Source: Maridesulfovibrio bastinii DSM 16055 (GTDB lineage Bacteria > Desulfobacterota > Desulfovibrionia > Desulfovibrionales > Desulfovibrionaceae). Taken from it: a stretch of 50,178 nt of DNA. Shown piece after piece: positions 8,262-17,182 of this stretch. The notes below the pieces were generated by a model. That model ran no database searches, was not told where the DNA came from, and saw only the letters and a list, made by a program, of their open reading frames with translations. Position numbers and translations under genes: made by a program. How positions within the stretch are numbered: position 1 is the stretch's first letter; the number at the start of each line of letters is the position of its first letter. Location of the stretch: assembly GCF_000429985.1 (NCBI RefSeq), contig NZ_AUCX01000025.1, positions 1 through 50,178 on the forward strand. Direction: 5' to 3'.

Positions 8262-10281
8262 TTATTGCCTCGGTTTGAATTTCATTGTGTACCGGCAGGT
8301 CCTTCAGGCTGATTGAAAGAGATGCCAGTAAGGCCAGTATCCGGTGGTTAAGTGAATTTTCATCCGTAGATAATAATGATTTCAAATCTCTTATATTGAA
8401 CTCGATTTTACTAAGGTCAGAGTACTGCTGTTTCTTTTTATAAAACATGGCAACGTTACTGTATAATTCTGCCAGAATGCTTTTTGTTTCAGCGGAAGAG
8501 TTTTTTGAAATTTTCTGTAGTTCCGCAATGTTATATCCTACTCGAAGATCGCGCAGAAGGTCGTGCCTGCGCAGCTTAGAATTCTCCGGAATTGCTATTT
8601 GTCTCGAAGCCCATAATGAAACCAGATCCAGAAGATTATGCAGTCTGGTTTCATGATCAGTGTCCGCGTTTGAAGATATGCCGGCTATGATTCTCCAGCC
8701 GGAATGCAGGAGCCCCCTTGCCCGTGGTTCTGCTCCGGCAGATTTTACTATGGCTGTAATGACAATGCCGCAGGTTACAGCAAAGATGAGCGCCAGATCA
8801 GTGTTGACCATTTCTTCGAAATTAACAGTTATTCTGCTTCCAAGCTCTAGGGTTACCGGGAGGAATATACAGAACAATGTCCCGATGATTCTTAAAGGTA
8901 TGGTCGCTCTGATAGCTCCGGCCGGAATCATGAATATTCCAAGTATCAGCATCAGCGGTAAAAAACCGTCAACTAGCGGAAGTAGGGAAAAGTTTATTGT
9001 CAGCGAGATTATCGCAGTGATAACAAATGATATGAGAGTATTTTTCATTAGAATTAAAGGATTATCCAATCCTATCCAGCGGCAGCAGAATATGCCTGAT
9101 ATCTGGGTTATCAGCATTCCGTATGTCCAGCCTGTGGCGACCCAGAACAGCATGGGAACGGCTATGGAGAGCAGTGTTGCTGCGGCTGTAAATGCAGCCA
9201 GCCTATGATCCCGGAAGATTCTTAATCCGGCTGATGATTTTATGATATTTTTAGAGCGCTCTGTAATTTCTGTTTTTTTTATATCTTCATATAGTACAGA
9301 GCATTCGTTCCAGAGTTCAATAAATCTGTCAGTCCTTTTTGCCATGCTTGCTTTGATAAGCTCTGAATTCTCAGGATGGTAATTTTCTTTTTCAATATCA
9401 CGGGCCATTCTTCTCAGTCTGTTCACCGTATCTGGAGGTAAAACTCCGGAGACCACCGCTAAGCGGACTTCATCAAGCATCTGGTTGAATTCCTTGTTCT
9501 GCCTGAATCCGGATTTTTTAAGATGTATAATATGATCTTCAATGCTTGATAGGAGCGGAGGCAGCCGTACTATACGGTCCTGCAAGGCACAAAGCAGTCT
9601 GGAAATATCACTGTGATGCGATGAGTCGTAAGCAGCTTGTACGGTGAGAGGACGCATGGCTACGATGCTTCTAGCCAGATTATGCCATTCCGGTCTTGTT
9701 TTAATGCTGTCTGAGTTCCTGTTAAAAACATCATTACTCAGCTCTGTAACTTTCTCCATCCAGCTTTTTATTTGAGCGTTTAGAACTGTTCCCGCGTGCT
9801 TTGGAAACACCAGATTGTGTATTAACGATGCGCAGATAATTGAAATGCTTATTTCTTCAACTCTGGCAAGGGTCAGGCTGAAAACCTGATCCGGATTATC
9901 AACCACCGGAAGTCCGGTCAGCAGAATCGTATATCCGGCAAGGTGAAATACATAATTCCGGGGAGCCGGTTCCAGCTGTCCCAGATATGCGCATAATGAT
10001 ACCCAGCAGATTATAGCTGCGGAAAGCATCTCTGTTGAGTGTGCAAGGGGCGGTATAATGGCTATGGTGACAATTCCACCGATCAAAGTGCCCATAAGTC
10101 TGTATAAGGCTTTTGAGGCACTTGCCCCTGAAAGTGGATTACTGACAACGTAAACAGTACTAATGGCCCAGAATGGTCTGGGTAGATTGAAGTACAAAGC
10201 AATACCGAAAGCCAGCATTGCCGCACAGAAATTTTTCAGCGAATAAACAACATCGTCTGCGGGTATATCGAAGCGGGACAT
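8248..10281 (-). CDS. FUSC-family efflux transporter (AaeB-like)
   Basis: A large inner-membrane protein of the aromatic acid exporter/fusaric acid resistance family, with two repeats of a hydrophobic block plus a cytoplasmic helical domain. Block one covers about residues 10-160 (LPRPFWAISTVYVVSNP) and block two about 365-510 (GWTYGMLITQISGIF). It probably exports aromatic or other weak organic acids by proton motive force. A TTG at 10332 would add 17 residues, but it overlaps the MarR gene by 41 bases and has no Shine-Dalgarno. The ATG at 10281 leaves a 10-base gap and puts the first helix near the N-terminus. The operon order is MarR, FUSC, DUF1656, HlyD. E. coli aae instead has order X-A-B under a LysR regulator. 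Confidence 0.9.
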   Translation of the reverse strand: MSRFDIPADDVVYSLKNFCAAMLAFGIALYFNLPRPFWAISTVYVVSNPLSGASASKALYRLMGTLIGGIVTIAIIPPLAHSTEMLSAAIICWVSLCAYLGQLEPAPRNYVFHLAGYTILLTGLPVVDNPDQVFSLTLARVEEISISIICASLIHNLVFPKHAGTVLNAQIKSWMEKVTELSNDVFNRNSDSIKTRPEWHNLARSIVAMRPLTVQAAYDSSHHSDISRLLCALQDRIVRLPPLLSSIEDHIIHLKKSGFRQNKEFNQMLDEVRLAVVSGVLPPDTVNRLRRMARDIEKENYHPENSELIKASMAKRTDRFIELWNECSVLYEDIKKTEITERSKNIIKSSAGLRIFRDHRLAAFTAAATLLSIAVPMLFWVATGWTYGMLITQISGIFCCRWIGLDNPLILMKNTLISFVITAIISLTINFSLLPLVDGFLPLMLILGIFMIPAGAIRATIPLRIIGTLFCIFLPVTLELGSRITVNFEEMVNTDLALIFAVTCGIVITAIVKSAGAEPRARGLLHSGWRIIAGISSNADTDHETRLHNLLDLVSLWASRQIAIPENSKLRRHDLLRDLRVGYNIAELQKISKNSSAETKSILAELYSNVAMFYKKKQQYSDLSKIEFNIRDLKSLLSTDENSLNHRILALLASLSISLKDLPVHNEIQTEAINAGN

Positions 10282-10291
10282 TAGAAATTTT

Positions 10292-10768
10292 TCAGGACTG
10301 GATTTTAAATTCTGAGATTGATTTTCCGACAATTTTTAGAAGCCGTTCTGTTGCTTCCATATCTTCAACTGGAACATCTTTAAATATTTCCTGACGTACT
10401 TCTTTTCTGATCTTCACTATTCTTTTGGCCAGCTCACGGCCTCTGTCTGTAAGTTTGAGCAGTTTGGCTCTGCGGTCGCTGCTGTCTTCCTCACGTTTTA
10501 CAAGTCCTTGTTTTTCAAGCTGAAGAAGAACTCTTACTACCGCAGTGTTATCTACACCAAGCCTTGCGGCCAGCTCATGCTGCCTTATGCCGTCACCTTC
10601 CTGAAGAAGAGTTGACAGCGGCATAACCGGAACATCGCTCATTCCATGTTCACTCATCAGTTGACCGAACAGACGTTTAAGGGATTGTCCGACCGCGATG
10701 ATATTCGGACCTATCAGGGAATCGCGTTTGTAAATTAATTCATTCATTGTCATTAGATGACATTTCAT
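10292..10768 (-). CDS. MarR-family repressor of the efflux operon
   Basis: A 158-residue winged-helix regulator. The recognition region reads IRQHELAARLGVDNTAVVRVL, followed by the wing motif SSDRRAKLLKLTDRG that defines MarR proteins. It is the first gene of the FUSC-DUF1656-HlyD operon and therefore probably its autoregulated, ligand-released repressor. Start choice is uncertain: ATGs at 10768, 10753 and 10747 are all in frame and none has a clear Shine-Dalgarno. A palindrome at 10775-10791 lies just upstream, and if it overlaps the promoter the downstream ATGs become more likely. Confidence 0.92.
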   Translation of the reverse strand: MKCHLMTMNELIYKRDSLIGPNIIAVGQSLKRLFGQLMSEHGMSDVPVMPLSTLLQEGDGIRQHELAARLGVDNTAVVRVLLQLEKQGLVKREEDSSDRRAKLLKLTDRGRELAKRIVKIRKEVRQEIFKDVPVEDMEATERLLKIVGKSISEFKIQS

Positions 10769-10791
10769 TTAATTTATGTCAAATTGGCATA
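10748..10791. promoter_or_regulatory. Candidate MarR operator palindromes
   Basis: TATGTCAAATTGGCATA at 10775-10791 is a 17-bp palindrome with one mismatched pair and a single central base. A second, perfect palindrome, TGTCATTAGATGACA at 10748-10762, overlaps the alternative start codons. Both contain a TGWCA/TGYCA-like half. MarR dimers usually bind 16-20-bp palindromes near their own promoter. Function is inferred from position and symmetry. Confidence 0.55.
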
Positions 10792-11011
10792 ATATATTGT
10801 AATAATTTGTTAATTAGCGAAAAGAAATTAAAATGGAAGTTTTAAATGTGATTAAAAAGTTTTAACAGACTTGCTAACTGAATATACTTATTTCATTTTT
10901 TATAAGAAAATACGGAACCTTATGTTTTGAAGACAAGTATTATATTATAAAATCAAGCATAGATCATACATACCTATTCCGCTTTTATAATGTATATTGT
11001 ATGGATGATGT

Positions 11012-11917
11012 ATGAAAACATATCTAAAAATCATAAGTATTCAATTTTTCATATTTATAGCAGTGTGGCAGCCGCACTTTTCTTATGCCGTTGATAAGGT
11101 CCTTATGGCTAAACCCAGATCAACTTATGATATAAGGCGTGAATATGGGTATGAACTTATTGAAACAATTCTAAAAGCTACAGAACCTGATTTTGGGAGC
11201 TATGAATTTAAAATTTCCGCTCCAAAATGTTCAAGAAAAAGGGAGCTGCAACAGCTCAAGATAGGTAAATTAATAAATGTATCAATTGTTCCTGATACAA
11301 AGGAATGGGAAGACAATGCCATTCCTATACGCATACCGGTGAAAAAAGGTGTACTCGGTTATAAAATCTTCCTGATTAGAAAGGATAAAAGGGATTTATT
11401 TTCAAAATTAAATTCAATTGAAGAGCTTAAGGAACTGAAAGGCGGGGGAGAAAAACAGTGGACCACAACCAGAGCTATGGAGAAACTCGGTTTTAATCTG
11501 GTTGCCGGAAGCGATTATGAAGGACTTTTCAGAATGCTTGCCGTGGGCAGGTTTGATTATTTCCCCAGAGGGGTCACTGAAATATTTGATGAAATAAAAT
11601 CCCGCCCGGTATTTGAACGTGATTGTGCGGTGGAAGAGAGTCTGGCTATTTATTTCCCGCTACCGGTTTATATTTTTGTCAGTCCCTTGTTCCCGAAACT
11701 GGCAGTAAGGCTCGAAGCAGGATTCAAAAAAATCATAGCCGACGGTTCATTCGACAAACTTTTTCTTGAATACTATTCAGATTCATTGTGTAAAGCGAAG
11801 CTGAAGGATAGAAAAATTTTCAGAATGGATAATCCGCTGCTGCCACCGGGGTCACCATTTGATAATAAATCACTCTGGTATGATCCAGATTCTTTCTCCG
11901 TGGAATGTCCCCAGTAA
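11012..11917 (+). CDS. Orphan periplasmic binding-protein-like protein
   Basis: A 301-residue protein with a signal peptide (hydrophobic core at about residues 7-21, cleavage near SYA-V). The body resembles family 3 solute-binding proteins: a KPRSTYDIRREYGYELIETI opening, a central LKGGGEKQWTTT-like stretch, and an ending ADGSFDKLFLEYY typical of the last helix of such proteins. No permease or ATPase is adjacent, so it may be an orphan sensor-type binding protein. Such diverged copies are numerous in Desulfovibrio. Ligand unknown. It is divergent from the MarR gene and convergent with the DUF362 operon, separated from it by a bidirectional terminator. Confidence 0.8.
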   Translation: MKTYLKIISIQFFIFIAVWQPHFSYAVDKVLMAKPRSTYDIRREYGYELIETILKATEPDFGSYEFKISAPKCSRKRELQQLKIGKLINVSIVPDTKEWEDNAIPIRIPVKKGVLGYKIFLIRKDKRDLFSKLNSIEELKELKGGGEKQWTTTRAMEKLGFNLVAGSDYEGLFRMLAVGRFDYFPRGVTEIFDEIKSRPVFERDCAVEESLAIYFPLPVYIFVSPLFPKLAVRLEAGFKKIIADGSFDKLFLEYYSDSLCKAKLKDRKIFRMDNPLLPPGSPFDNKSLWYDPDSFSVECPQ

Positions 11918-11943
11918 AAAGGGCGCTTATAAAATAAAAACAA

Positions 11944-12004
11944 AGTGGCTGCTACTGGTCTTTTTTTGAAACATAAAAAAGATCGGTGCAGCCACTCTGT
12001 TTTA
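11944..12004. terminator. Bidirectional terminator
   Basis: AGTGGCTGC at 11944-11952 pairs with GCAGCCACT at 11988-11996. After a one-base bulge the pairing continues through GGTC/GATC and an A6/T6 block to a small loop. On the plus strand the tail is TCTGTTTT. On the minus strand it is TTGTTTTTATTTTA. It therefore serves both the binding-protein gene and the convergent DUF362 operon. Confidence 0.85.
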
Positions 12005-12027
12005 AGGCGTATTTTTAATCGGAAAAG

Positions 12028-13161
12028 CTATTTTACGACTATCAGTTCATACTCACGGGTTCCGAGACCTATTTTTTCAGCATGGGAGAGGCAGGTCTGC
12101 CATTCTGATTCAGGTCTACAGTTTTTAAAGTGATCCTGATGCACTTCAAAATCAGGGTCAGCCAGATTTCTTGCAAGCTGGCTTCCCGGAAGCGGTTCGG
12201 CTTTCATACAGGCGTCAACACAAGCCTGATCAAGAGCAAGCGGATCAAAGGAAGCGAACATGCCTAAGTTAGGAAGAATAGGCACATCGTTTTCACCGTG
12301 GCAGTCACAGTTAGGTGAAACATCCACAATCAGTGAAATATGGAACTGCGGGCGTCCGTCAACAACTGCTTTGGTATACTCAGCCATTTTACGGTTCAGA
12401 TTTTCAATTGCCTGATTGTGCTCAAAAGCGATTGCATCGAAGTTACATGAACCGAGGCAGCGTCCGCATCCCACACAGTTGTCATGGTTGACGGACATTT
12501 TCTTGGTTTCCTTGTCAAATTCAAGAGCATTGTTAGCACACTCTTTGAAACAGGTCCGGCAACCAACGCAGAGTTCATGGTCAATATTCGGCTTACCGTT
12601 GCTGTGCTGCTCGGTCTTACCGGCGCGTGATCCGCAGCCCATGCCGATATTTTTGATTGTTCCGCCGAATCCGGTCATTTCATGGCCCTTAAAATGGGTC
12701 AGGCTGATGAAAACATCAGCGTCCATTATGGTACGCCCGATTTTAGCTTTTTTTACAAGCTCTCCGCCTTCAACAGGAACTTCAACATCATCTGTTCCCT
12801 TGAGGCCGTCACCTATCAGTACCGGGCAGCCTACGGTAAGGGGGGTAAAACCGTTTTCCCAGGCGCACTCAAGGTGCTCAAGGGCGTTTTTACGGCTGCC
12901 GGGGTACATGGTGTTACAGTCTGTAAGGAAAGGTTTTCCACCAAATTCTTTAACAACATCGGCAACTGCTTTTGAATAGTTCGGTCTCAGGTAGCTTATG
13001 TTGCCAAGTTCTCCGAAGTGCAGTTTAATAGCAACGAATCTGCCATTCATATCAATGTCGCCGATTCCGGCTTGTTTTATCATTTTTTTAAGTTTGGTCG
13101 GCAGGCCGTCACCGAAAGCTTTTGTGTGGAAATCAGTAAAATAAACTTTAGCCTTTTCCAT
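12028..13161 (-). CDS. DUF362 protein with two [4Fe-4S] ferredoxin motifs
   Basis: A cytoplasmic 377-residue protein of the DUF362 family with an inserted bacterial-type 2[4Fe-4S] ferredoxin module: CVGCRTCFKEC and CVGCGRCLGSC, about residues 195-240. The DUF362 parts include VAIKLHFGELGN near the N-terminus, LTHFKGHEMTGFGGTIKN in the middle, and a C-terminal FDPLALDQACVD with Cys-rich NCDCH ahead of it. The family has no settled enzymatic function but is regularly associated with electron-transfer genes. It is the third gene of a minus-strand operon after an MBL lipoprotein and a ferredoxin-tailed aldo/keto reductase, 47 bases behind the latter, with AGAGGTGAAAA upstream. A secreted paralogue lies at 17298-18287. 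Confidence 0.92.
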   Translation of the reverse strand: MEKAKVYFTDFHTKAFGDGLPTKLKKMIKQAGIGDIDMNGRFVAIKLHFGELGNISYLRPNYSKAVADVVKEFGGKPFLTDCNTMYPGSRKNALEHLECAWENGFTPLTVGCPVLIGDGLKGTDDVEVPVEGGELVKKAKIGRTIMDADVFISLTHFKGHEMTGFGGTIKNIGMGCGSRAGKTEQHSNGKPNIDHELCVGCRTCFKECANNALEFDKETKKMSVNHDNCVGCGRCLGSCNFDAIAFEHNQAIENLNRKMAEYTKAVVDGRPQFHISLIVDVSPNCDCHGENDVPILPNLGMFASFDPLALDQACVDACMKAEPLPGSQLARNLADPDFEVHQDHFKNCRPESEWQTCLSHAEKIGLGTREYELIVVK

Positions 13162-13208
13162 TTTTCACCTCTGTTTTTAAGCTGTTGCCGTTTCTGAATC
13201 CGAGACAG

Positions 13209-14339
13209 CTAGATTCCGAAAAGTTCAACTGCTTTCTTCATTTTTTTAATGACGGTAACATCAAAAGGACAATTCCTTTCACATGATCCGCACTCAATAC
13301 ATTCAGAAGCCTTGTGGTCGAGAAGCAAGTAATGCTGTCCGGCAAGCTGATCGCCACTTTCGGCCAGATCTAAAAATTTATTAACGCTGGCTATGTCGAT
13401 TGAGGAAGGGCAGGGCAGACAGTGATTGCAGTATACACATTCTCCACGCATTTCTTTGAACTGCCCGTCGGCAATCATTGAATAGTCCCGCTCGCTTTTA
13501 TCCGCAGTATAGTAGCATAAAAGTGAGTTAAGGTCGTTTACTGAAGAAACCCCGATCATGCATGACAATACAGACGGTCGGTCAAGGCTGTATTGAATGC
13601 ACTGAGTCGTTGTTAGGGCCTTTTTAAATGGTGATGCTGTTTTGCTAAGCAGTCTTCCCGCACCAAGAGCTTTCATCACCGTTATGCCTACGCCCTTTTT
13701 TTGCGCAAGCCGGTAAAGGTCTGATCTTTCCTGTGCAACCTGTAAAGCGTCCTGAGAGCTTAGATCTTTTTCAAGCGGGTTGTTTTTTACCGGATCAAGA
13801 TCATAGGCTGGATTTATGCTGAACATAAACAGATCAAAGCCGCCTTTATCAAGGAAAGCTTTAGCTATCTCAGCTTGGTGTGAAGCAAATCCAAGATTGC
13901 GGATAATGCCTTTTTCTTTAAGCTCGCAGGCAAAGTCATAAGTTCCGGATTTGTAAACATTTTCAAAATCTTTGAAGTCATCAACGTAATGAATATAGCC
14001 TATATCCGCATAATCAGTCCCCAGAGCCGCCAACTGGCGTTCAAAACCAGCCTTAACTTCATCAACATTGCGGGTTCGTTTGTACTGACCATCTTTCTGA
14101 AAGGTCAGCCCGAGATGAAGTGACAGCATAAACTGTCCGCGTTTATCGCCTAAGGCCTGACCAACCCTTTTGAAAACCTCACGGTTTTCAGTTGCCAGAT
14201 CGATTATATTTATACCGCTTTCGGATGCGGTGCTGAAAACCTCTTTCAGCTCCTGCACAGACATAGTGTGCAGTTTTGATCCGCCTATACCAATGGTGCT
14301 GATTTCTTTATCATTGCTTGGGATTTTACGATAATCCAT
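13209..14339 (-). CDS. Aldo/keto reductase with C-terminal ferredoxin-like domain
   Basis: The first 280 residues form an aldo/keto-reductase TIM barrel: IGIGGSKLHTMS near the start, then YADIGYIHYVDD, NLGFASHQAEIAKAF and VGITVMKALGAGRLL. The C-terminus adds a cysteine-rich module, ECVYCNHCLPCP, and then CIECGSCERNCPFDV, which should hold iron-sulfur clusters. Such AKR-Fd proteins are common in anaerobes and probably take electrons from ferredoxin-type carriers, though substrates are largely unknown. The reading frame stays open upstream to 14390, but that would overlap the MBL gene. The ATG at 14339 starts the conserved MDYRKIP sequence and leaves a 32-base gap. It is the second gene of the operon. 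Confidence 0.92.
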   Translation of the reverse strand: MDYRKIPSNDKEISTIGIGGSKLHTMSVQELKEVFSTASESGINIIDLATENREVFKRVGQALGDKRGQFMLSLHLGLTFQKDGQYKRTRNVDEVKAGFERQLAALGTDYADIGYIHYVDDFKDFENVYKSGTYDFACELKEKGIIRNLGFASHQAEIAKAFLDKGGFDLFMFSINPAYDLDPVKNNPLEKDLSSQDALQVAQERSDLYRLAQKKGVGITVMKALGAGRLLSKTASPFKKALTTTQCIQYSLDRPSVLSCMIGVSSVNDLNSLLCYYTADKSERDYSMIADGQFKEMRGECVYCNHCLPCPSSIDIASVNKFLDLAESGDQLAGQHYLLLDHKASECIECGSCERNCPFDVTVIKKMKKAVELFGI

Positions 14340-14371
14340 ATCAAACCTGTTCCGCATACTGCCGGCTGATG

Positions 14372-15502
14372 CTATTTGAGTCCTTCCCACCAGTGCGTAA
14401 AATTCTGTTTTCTGCCGTCAAACCATATCGGCTGCCCTATTTCAGGGGTCAGCAGTTTAAAAGGTGCCGATTTTGCGGCTTTTACAGCACGCAGAAACGG
14501 ATCTTTCCAGCTGTGGGCCGCAATGGCGAATCTGCCGACATGGGCAAGCAGCATATTGTGGGTATCCAGAATTTCAGCAGCTTTAACAGCTTCTTCCGGG
14601 GTCATGTGAATAAGTGGCCAGCGTGAATCATACTGTCCGCCATCAAGGGCAACAAGATCAAATTTTCCAAACTTTCCTGCTATCTCCTTGAAATGTGGTC
14701 CGAACCCGGAATCTCCACTGAAAAGCATTCTTATTTTTGGTGATTCGAGGACGTATCCTGTCCAGAGAGTTTTGTTTTTTGAAAAAAGCCTTCCGGAGTA
14801 ATGTCTGGCCGGGATAAATGTAATGTTTATTCCATCGCCGAAATCAAGAGATGTGCCCCAGTCTTCTTCGTAGATTTTTTTATCGGGATAACCCCAGTAT
14901 TTAAAATCAGCACCTATACCAAGAGGGCAGATAACTTTTTTTACCTTCGGGAGGAGCTCTGTAACTGTTTTATAGTCAAGGTGGTCCCAATGGTCGTGAG
15001 AAATAAGAAGGTAATCAATTTCAGGCATATCTGCCGCAGTGTAGATGTCTGTACCGGGAAAGATTTTGTTGAAAAAAGAAAAAGGAGCCCCGTGGTCATT
15101 GAAAACCGGGTCAATGAGAATCCTTTTGCCGTTGAGCTGAATGAAAAAGCCGGAGTGTCCCAGCCAGATCACAACATCTTTATCCGCCGGAATGACTGTC
15201 TGATCTTTCAGATCAAGTCTGACTGTCGGCAGCGGTTCTTCGGGACGCAGATTATCGGTATGGGAGAACAGCCCCTTAATAATTATTTTGAGGGTACTTT
15301 GATCTTCTGCAAGAGTCTGTGTAGGCACGGTGTTTTTAAATTCACCGTCTTTATAATTTGGCGAGGATTCAATGCGGGCAAGCTCTTCTCCAGAGGGATT
15401 TTTGCCAAATTTTTTACCCCCGAGGACAGCGCATGAAGCAAGAGTCAAAACTAAAACTCCGATAATGAAAAAAGTTAGCATAGTTCGAGTGTTGAAGTTC
15501 AT
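14372..15502 (-). CDS. MBL-fold lipoprotein, NAPE-PLD/UlaG-like
   Basis: A 376-residue metallo-beta-lactamase-fold hydrolase exported as a lipoprotein, with lipobox LASC at residues 21-24. The metal-binding HxHxDH motif is clear (LISHDHWDHLDY), preceded by VVIWLGHSGFFIQL and ILIDPVF as in the NAPE-PLD/RomA branch. The later ligand-bearing motifs are IPARHYSGR, LFSGDSGF and LLAHVGRFAIAAH. NAPE-PLD relatives cleave phosphodiesters of N-acyl phospholipids, but bacterial substrates are generally unknown. The start has GAGGA 4-8 bases upstream. It is the first gene of the operon with AKR-Fd and DUF362-Fd, and probably under the divergently relevant AraC regulator. Confidence 0.92.
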   Translation of the reverse strand: MNFNTRTMLTFFIIGVLVLTLASCAVLGGKKFGKNPSGEELARIESSPNYKDGEFKNTVPTQTLAEDQSTLKIIIKGLFSHTDNLRPEEPLPTVRLDLKDQTVIPADKDVVIWLGHSGFFIQLNGKRILIDPVFNDHGAPFSFFNKIFPGTDIYTAADMPEIDYLLISHDHWDHLDYKTVTELLPKVKKVICPLGIGADFKYWGYPDKKIYEEDWGTSLDFGDGINITFIPARHYSGRLFSKNKTLWTGYVLESPKIRMLFSGDSGFGPHFKEIAGKFGKFDLVALDGGQYDSRWPLIHMTPEEAVKAAEILDTHNMLLAHVGRFAIAAHSWKDPFLRAVKAAKSAPFKLLTPEIGQPIWFDGRKQNFTHWWEGLK

Positions 15503-15816
15503 ACTTCCTCAAAATAATGTTCGCAGGAACTATTTTGGTTCCTGATACGGTATTGAAATTTAAATATTCTTAAACTCAACATTAATTTCGTGGAAGATAC
15601 GATCGTATTAATCTTTTGCCTAATCCTATCGAAAAATGCGGAGATGCGCTGAAAAATGAGACCAGCATCACCTGATAATGCAAATTATAAAGCAGTATCA
15701 ATCAGTGACGACCTGTTTTGAAATATATTGAAAAGCGAAAACAGTATATCTCTGAAAAGCCTTTTATGCTCTGGCCAGTGGCATTGCATTTAAGGATGAA
15801 AATATTTTCCAAATTT
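15503..15816. other. Promoter region of the redox operon with palindromes
   Basis: This 314-bp spacer lies between the MBL operon and the upstream AraC gene, which points the same way. ATACGATCGTAT at 15597-15608 is a perfect 12-bp palindrome. GATACG at its left flank (15596-15601) recurs at 15544-15549, 52 bp away, or about five helical turns. A 6-bp stem, AGGAAC/GTTCCT, lies at 15525-15543. These are candidate regulator sites for the operon. No gene is seen. Confidence 0.5.
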
Positions 15817-16692
15817 TTAGTTTGTTTTCATCACTTCTGTCGGGCTTTGCCCGAAATGCCTTTTAAACTCTCTGCTGAACTGAGATGAACTTTCATAACC
15901 CACTGCATCTGCAGCAAGATAAGCCTTCATCTTTTTTTGGACGATAAGGTCTCTGGCCCGAGCCAGCCTTATTTTTTTCAGGTATTGCAGCGGAGAGTCT
16001 TCAGTGATTTCCTTGAAAGCTTTGTGAAAAGCAGAAACACTCATATTGGCGGTGGTAGCCAGTTGTTCTACATCGAATTTTTTGGAAAATTCTCCCTGCA
16101 TCATGCTGATTACTCTGGCGACCTGAGAAAAAGAGCCACTGCCTCTGGCCAGTGAAAATAAAACCGGAGCCTGCTTTCCGCAAAGAGCCCTGTAATATAT
16201 TTCTTTAACAATACCGGGGCCTAGTATTTTTGCTTCGGTTTCTGATTTCAGTGCTTTCAGAAGTTTTACAACAGCGTCTTTCATCTCTTCATCGAGAGTA
16301 GCCGGGCCTATGGCCAGTTGAAAGTGTCCATTTTTAATTTCATCAATCCTGTTTTCAAGATTCATCTGACTGATCAGCTCATTCAACTGCGCAAGGTCTA
16401 TATCAATATATAATCCCAAGAGAGGTGAATCCTCACTGGGATTTGTTTCACATTCAAAGGGCATTGAAACCGATGTTACGAGATAATTTTCAGGATCGTA
16501 GCGAAAAGTCTTTTCTCCGAGGTAGCCATTCTTGTGTCCTGCTGCAACGATACAGATGCCCGGATCATAGAGCATGGGCCTTCTGGCTATGGTTCTCGAA
16601 TTTTTAAAAAGTCGGACACCTTTCAAATATGTTTCGGTTGCATCGCCATCAATAAGAGAAAAATCATGAAATATTTCTGCGAGATCAGACAT
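15817..16692 (-). CDS. AraC-family transcriptional regulator
   Basis: A 291-residue regulator. Residues about 20-170 match the AraC-type N-terminal cupin-like ligand domain (YDPGICIVAAGHKNGYLG, LVTSVSMPFECET). The C-terminal pair of helix-turn-helix motifs is canonical: VEQLATTANMSVSAFHKAFK and then DAVGYESSSQFSREFKRHFG. AraC proteins of this subgroup commonly sit next to oxidoreductase genes such as aldo/keto reductases. Here the gene lies directly upstream of the MBL-AKR-DUF362 operon on the same strand, separated by 314 bp with its own palindromes, so it is the likely regulator. The inducer is unknown. Confidence 0.93.
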   Translation of the reverse strand: MSDLAEIFHDFSLIDGDATETYLKGVRLFKNSRTIARRPMLYDPGICIVAAGHKNGYLGEKTFRYDPENYLVTSVSMPFECETNPSEDSPLLGLYIDIDLAQLNELISQMNLENRIDEIKNGHFQLAIGPATLDEEMKDAVVKLLKALKSETEAKILGPGIVKEIYYRALCGKQAPVLFSLARGSGSFSQVARVISMMQGEFSKKFDVEQLATTANMSVSAFHKAFKEITEDSPLQYLKKIRLARARDLIVQKKMKAYLAADAVGYESSSQFSREFKRHFGQSPTEVMKTN

Positions 16693-16743
16693 TATAACTA
16701 CTCCATCCTGCCATTGATGGTTTTACTTTTTTAATGAACCCGC

Positions 16744-16759
16744 GATAATAAATATTATC
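16744..16759. promoter_or_regulatory. Candidate operator upstream of the AraC gene
   Basis: GATAATAAATATTATC has perfect 7-bp arms around a 2-base centre. It lies 52 bp upstream of the AraC start codon. Fur boxes contain similar GATAAT/ATTATC arms, but this copy is shorter than the 19-bp Fur consensus. The binder is not identified. Confidence 0.4.
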
Positions 16760-17182
16760 CGGGAGCAGGCAATAATGCAAAACAGCCAATCATACAGCCT
16801 GCTCTAAGCAGCAGTGTATTACAAATTAGTCAGTGAATATTTGAGTGGAAAAGTATGGATTCAAAAATCCATAATTCGTTAGACTGCTTTTGAGTCGCTG
16901 AACTTAAATTGCATAACCTCAAGAGTCAGATTCAACAATTTTTAAAAAATAGTAACCCTTACCACTTGTGTCAAGGTAAACTGCTTTTAAGCAATGCTTA
17001 AAGGGTCAATATATTAAATCCTAATTTTATTAATAGCTTTAAAATATTAATTAAATTTTGGATAGCAACTAAAAGTGAGCATTTAATCCAGACCACAGAG
17101 TAGGAGCATTTTGTCAGTATTTCATAATTTTTTAAAAACTGATTGTTTCTTTAATAGTTATGGGAGATGAGGAGGATTAGGC

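Noticed and set aside
8660-9208. 182-codon plus-strand open frame
   Set aside because: It is antisense to the FUSC transporter and its hydrophobic segments mirror the real membrane protein.
10292-10332. FUSC start at TTG 10332
   Set aside because: It would overlap the MarR gene by 41 bases without a Shine-Dalgarno. The ATG at 10281 fits the family N-terminus.
12416-12979. 187-codon plus-strand open frame
   Set aside because: It lies entirely antisense to the ferredoxin-DUF362 gene, which has unmistakable family motifs. The product is low in recognisable structure.
14801-15436. 211-codon plus-strand open frame
   Set aside because: It is antisense to the MBL-fold lipoprotein gene, which carries an intact metal-binding motif and lipobox.
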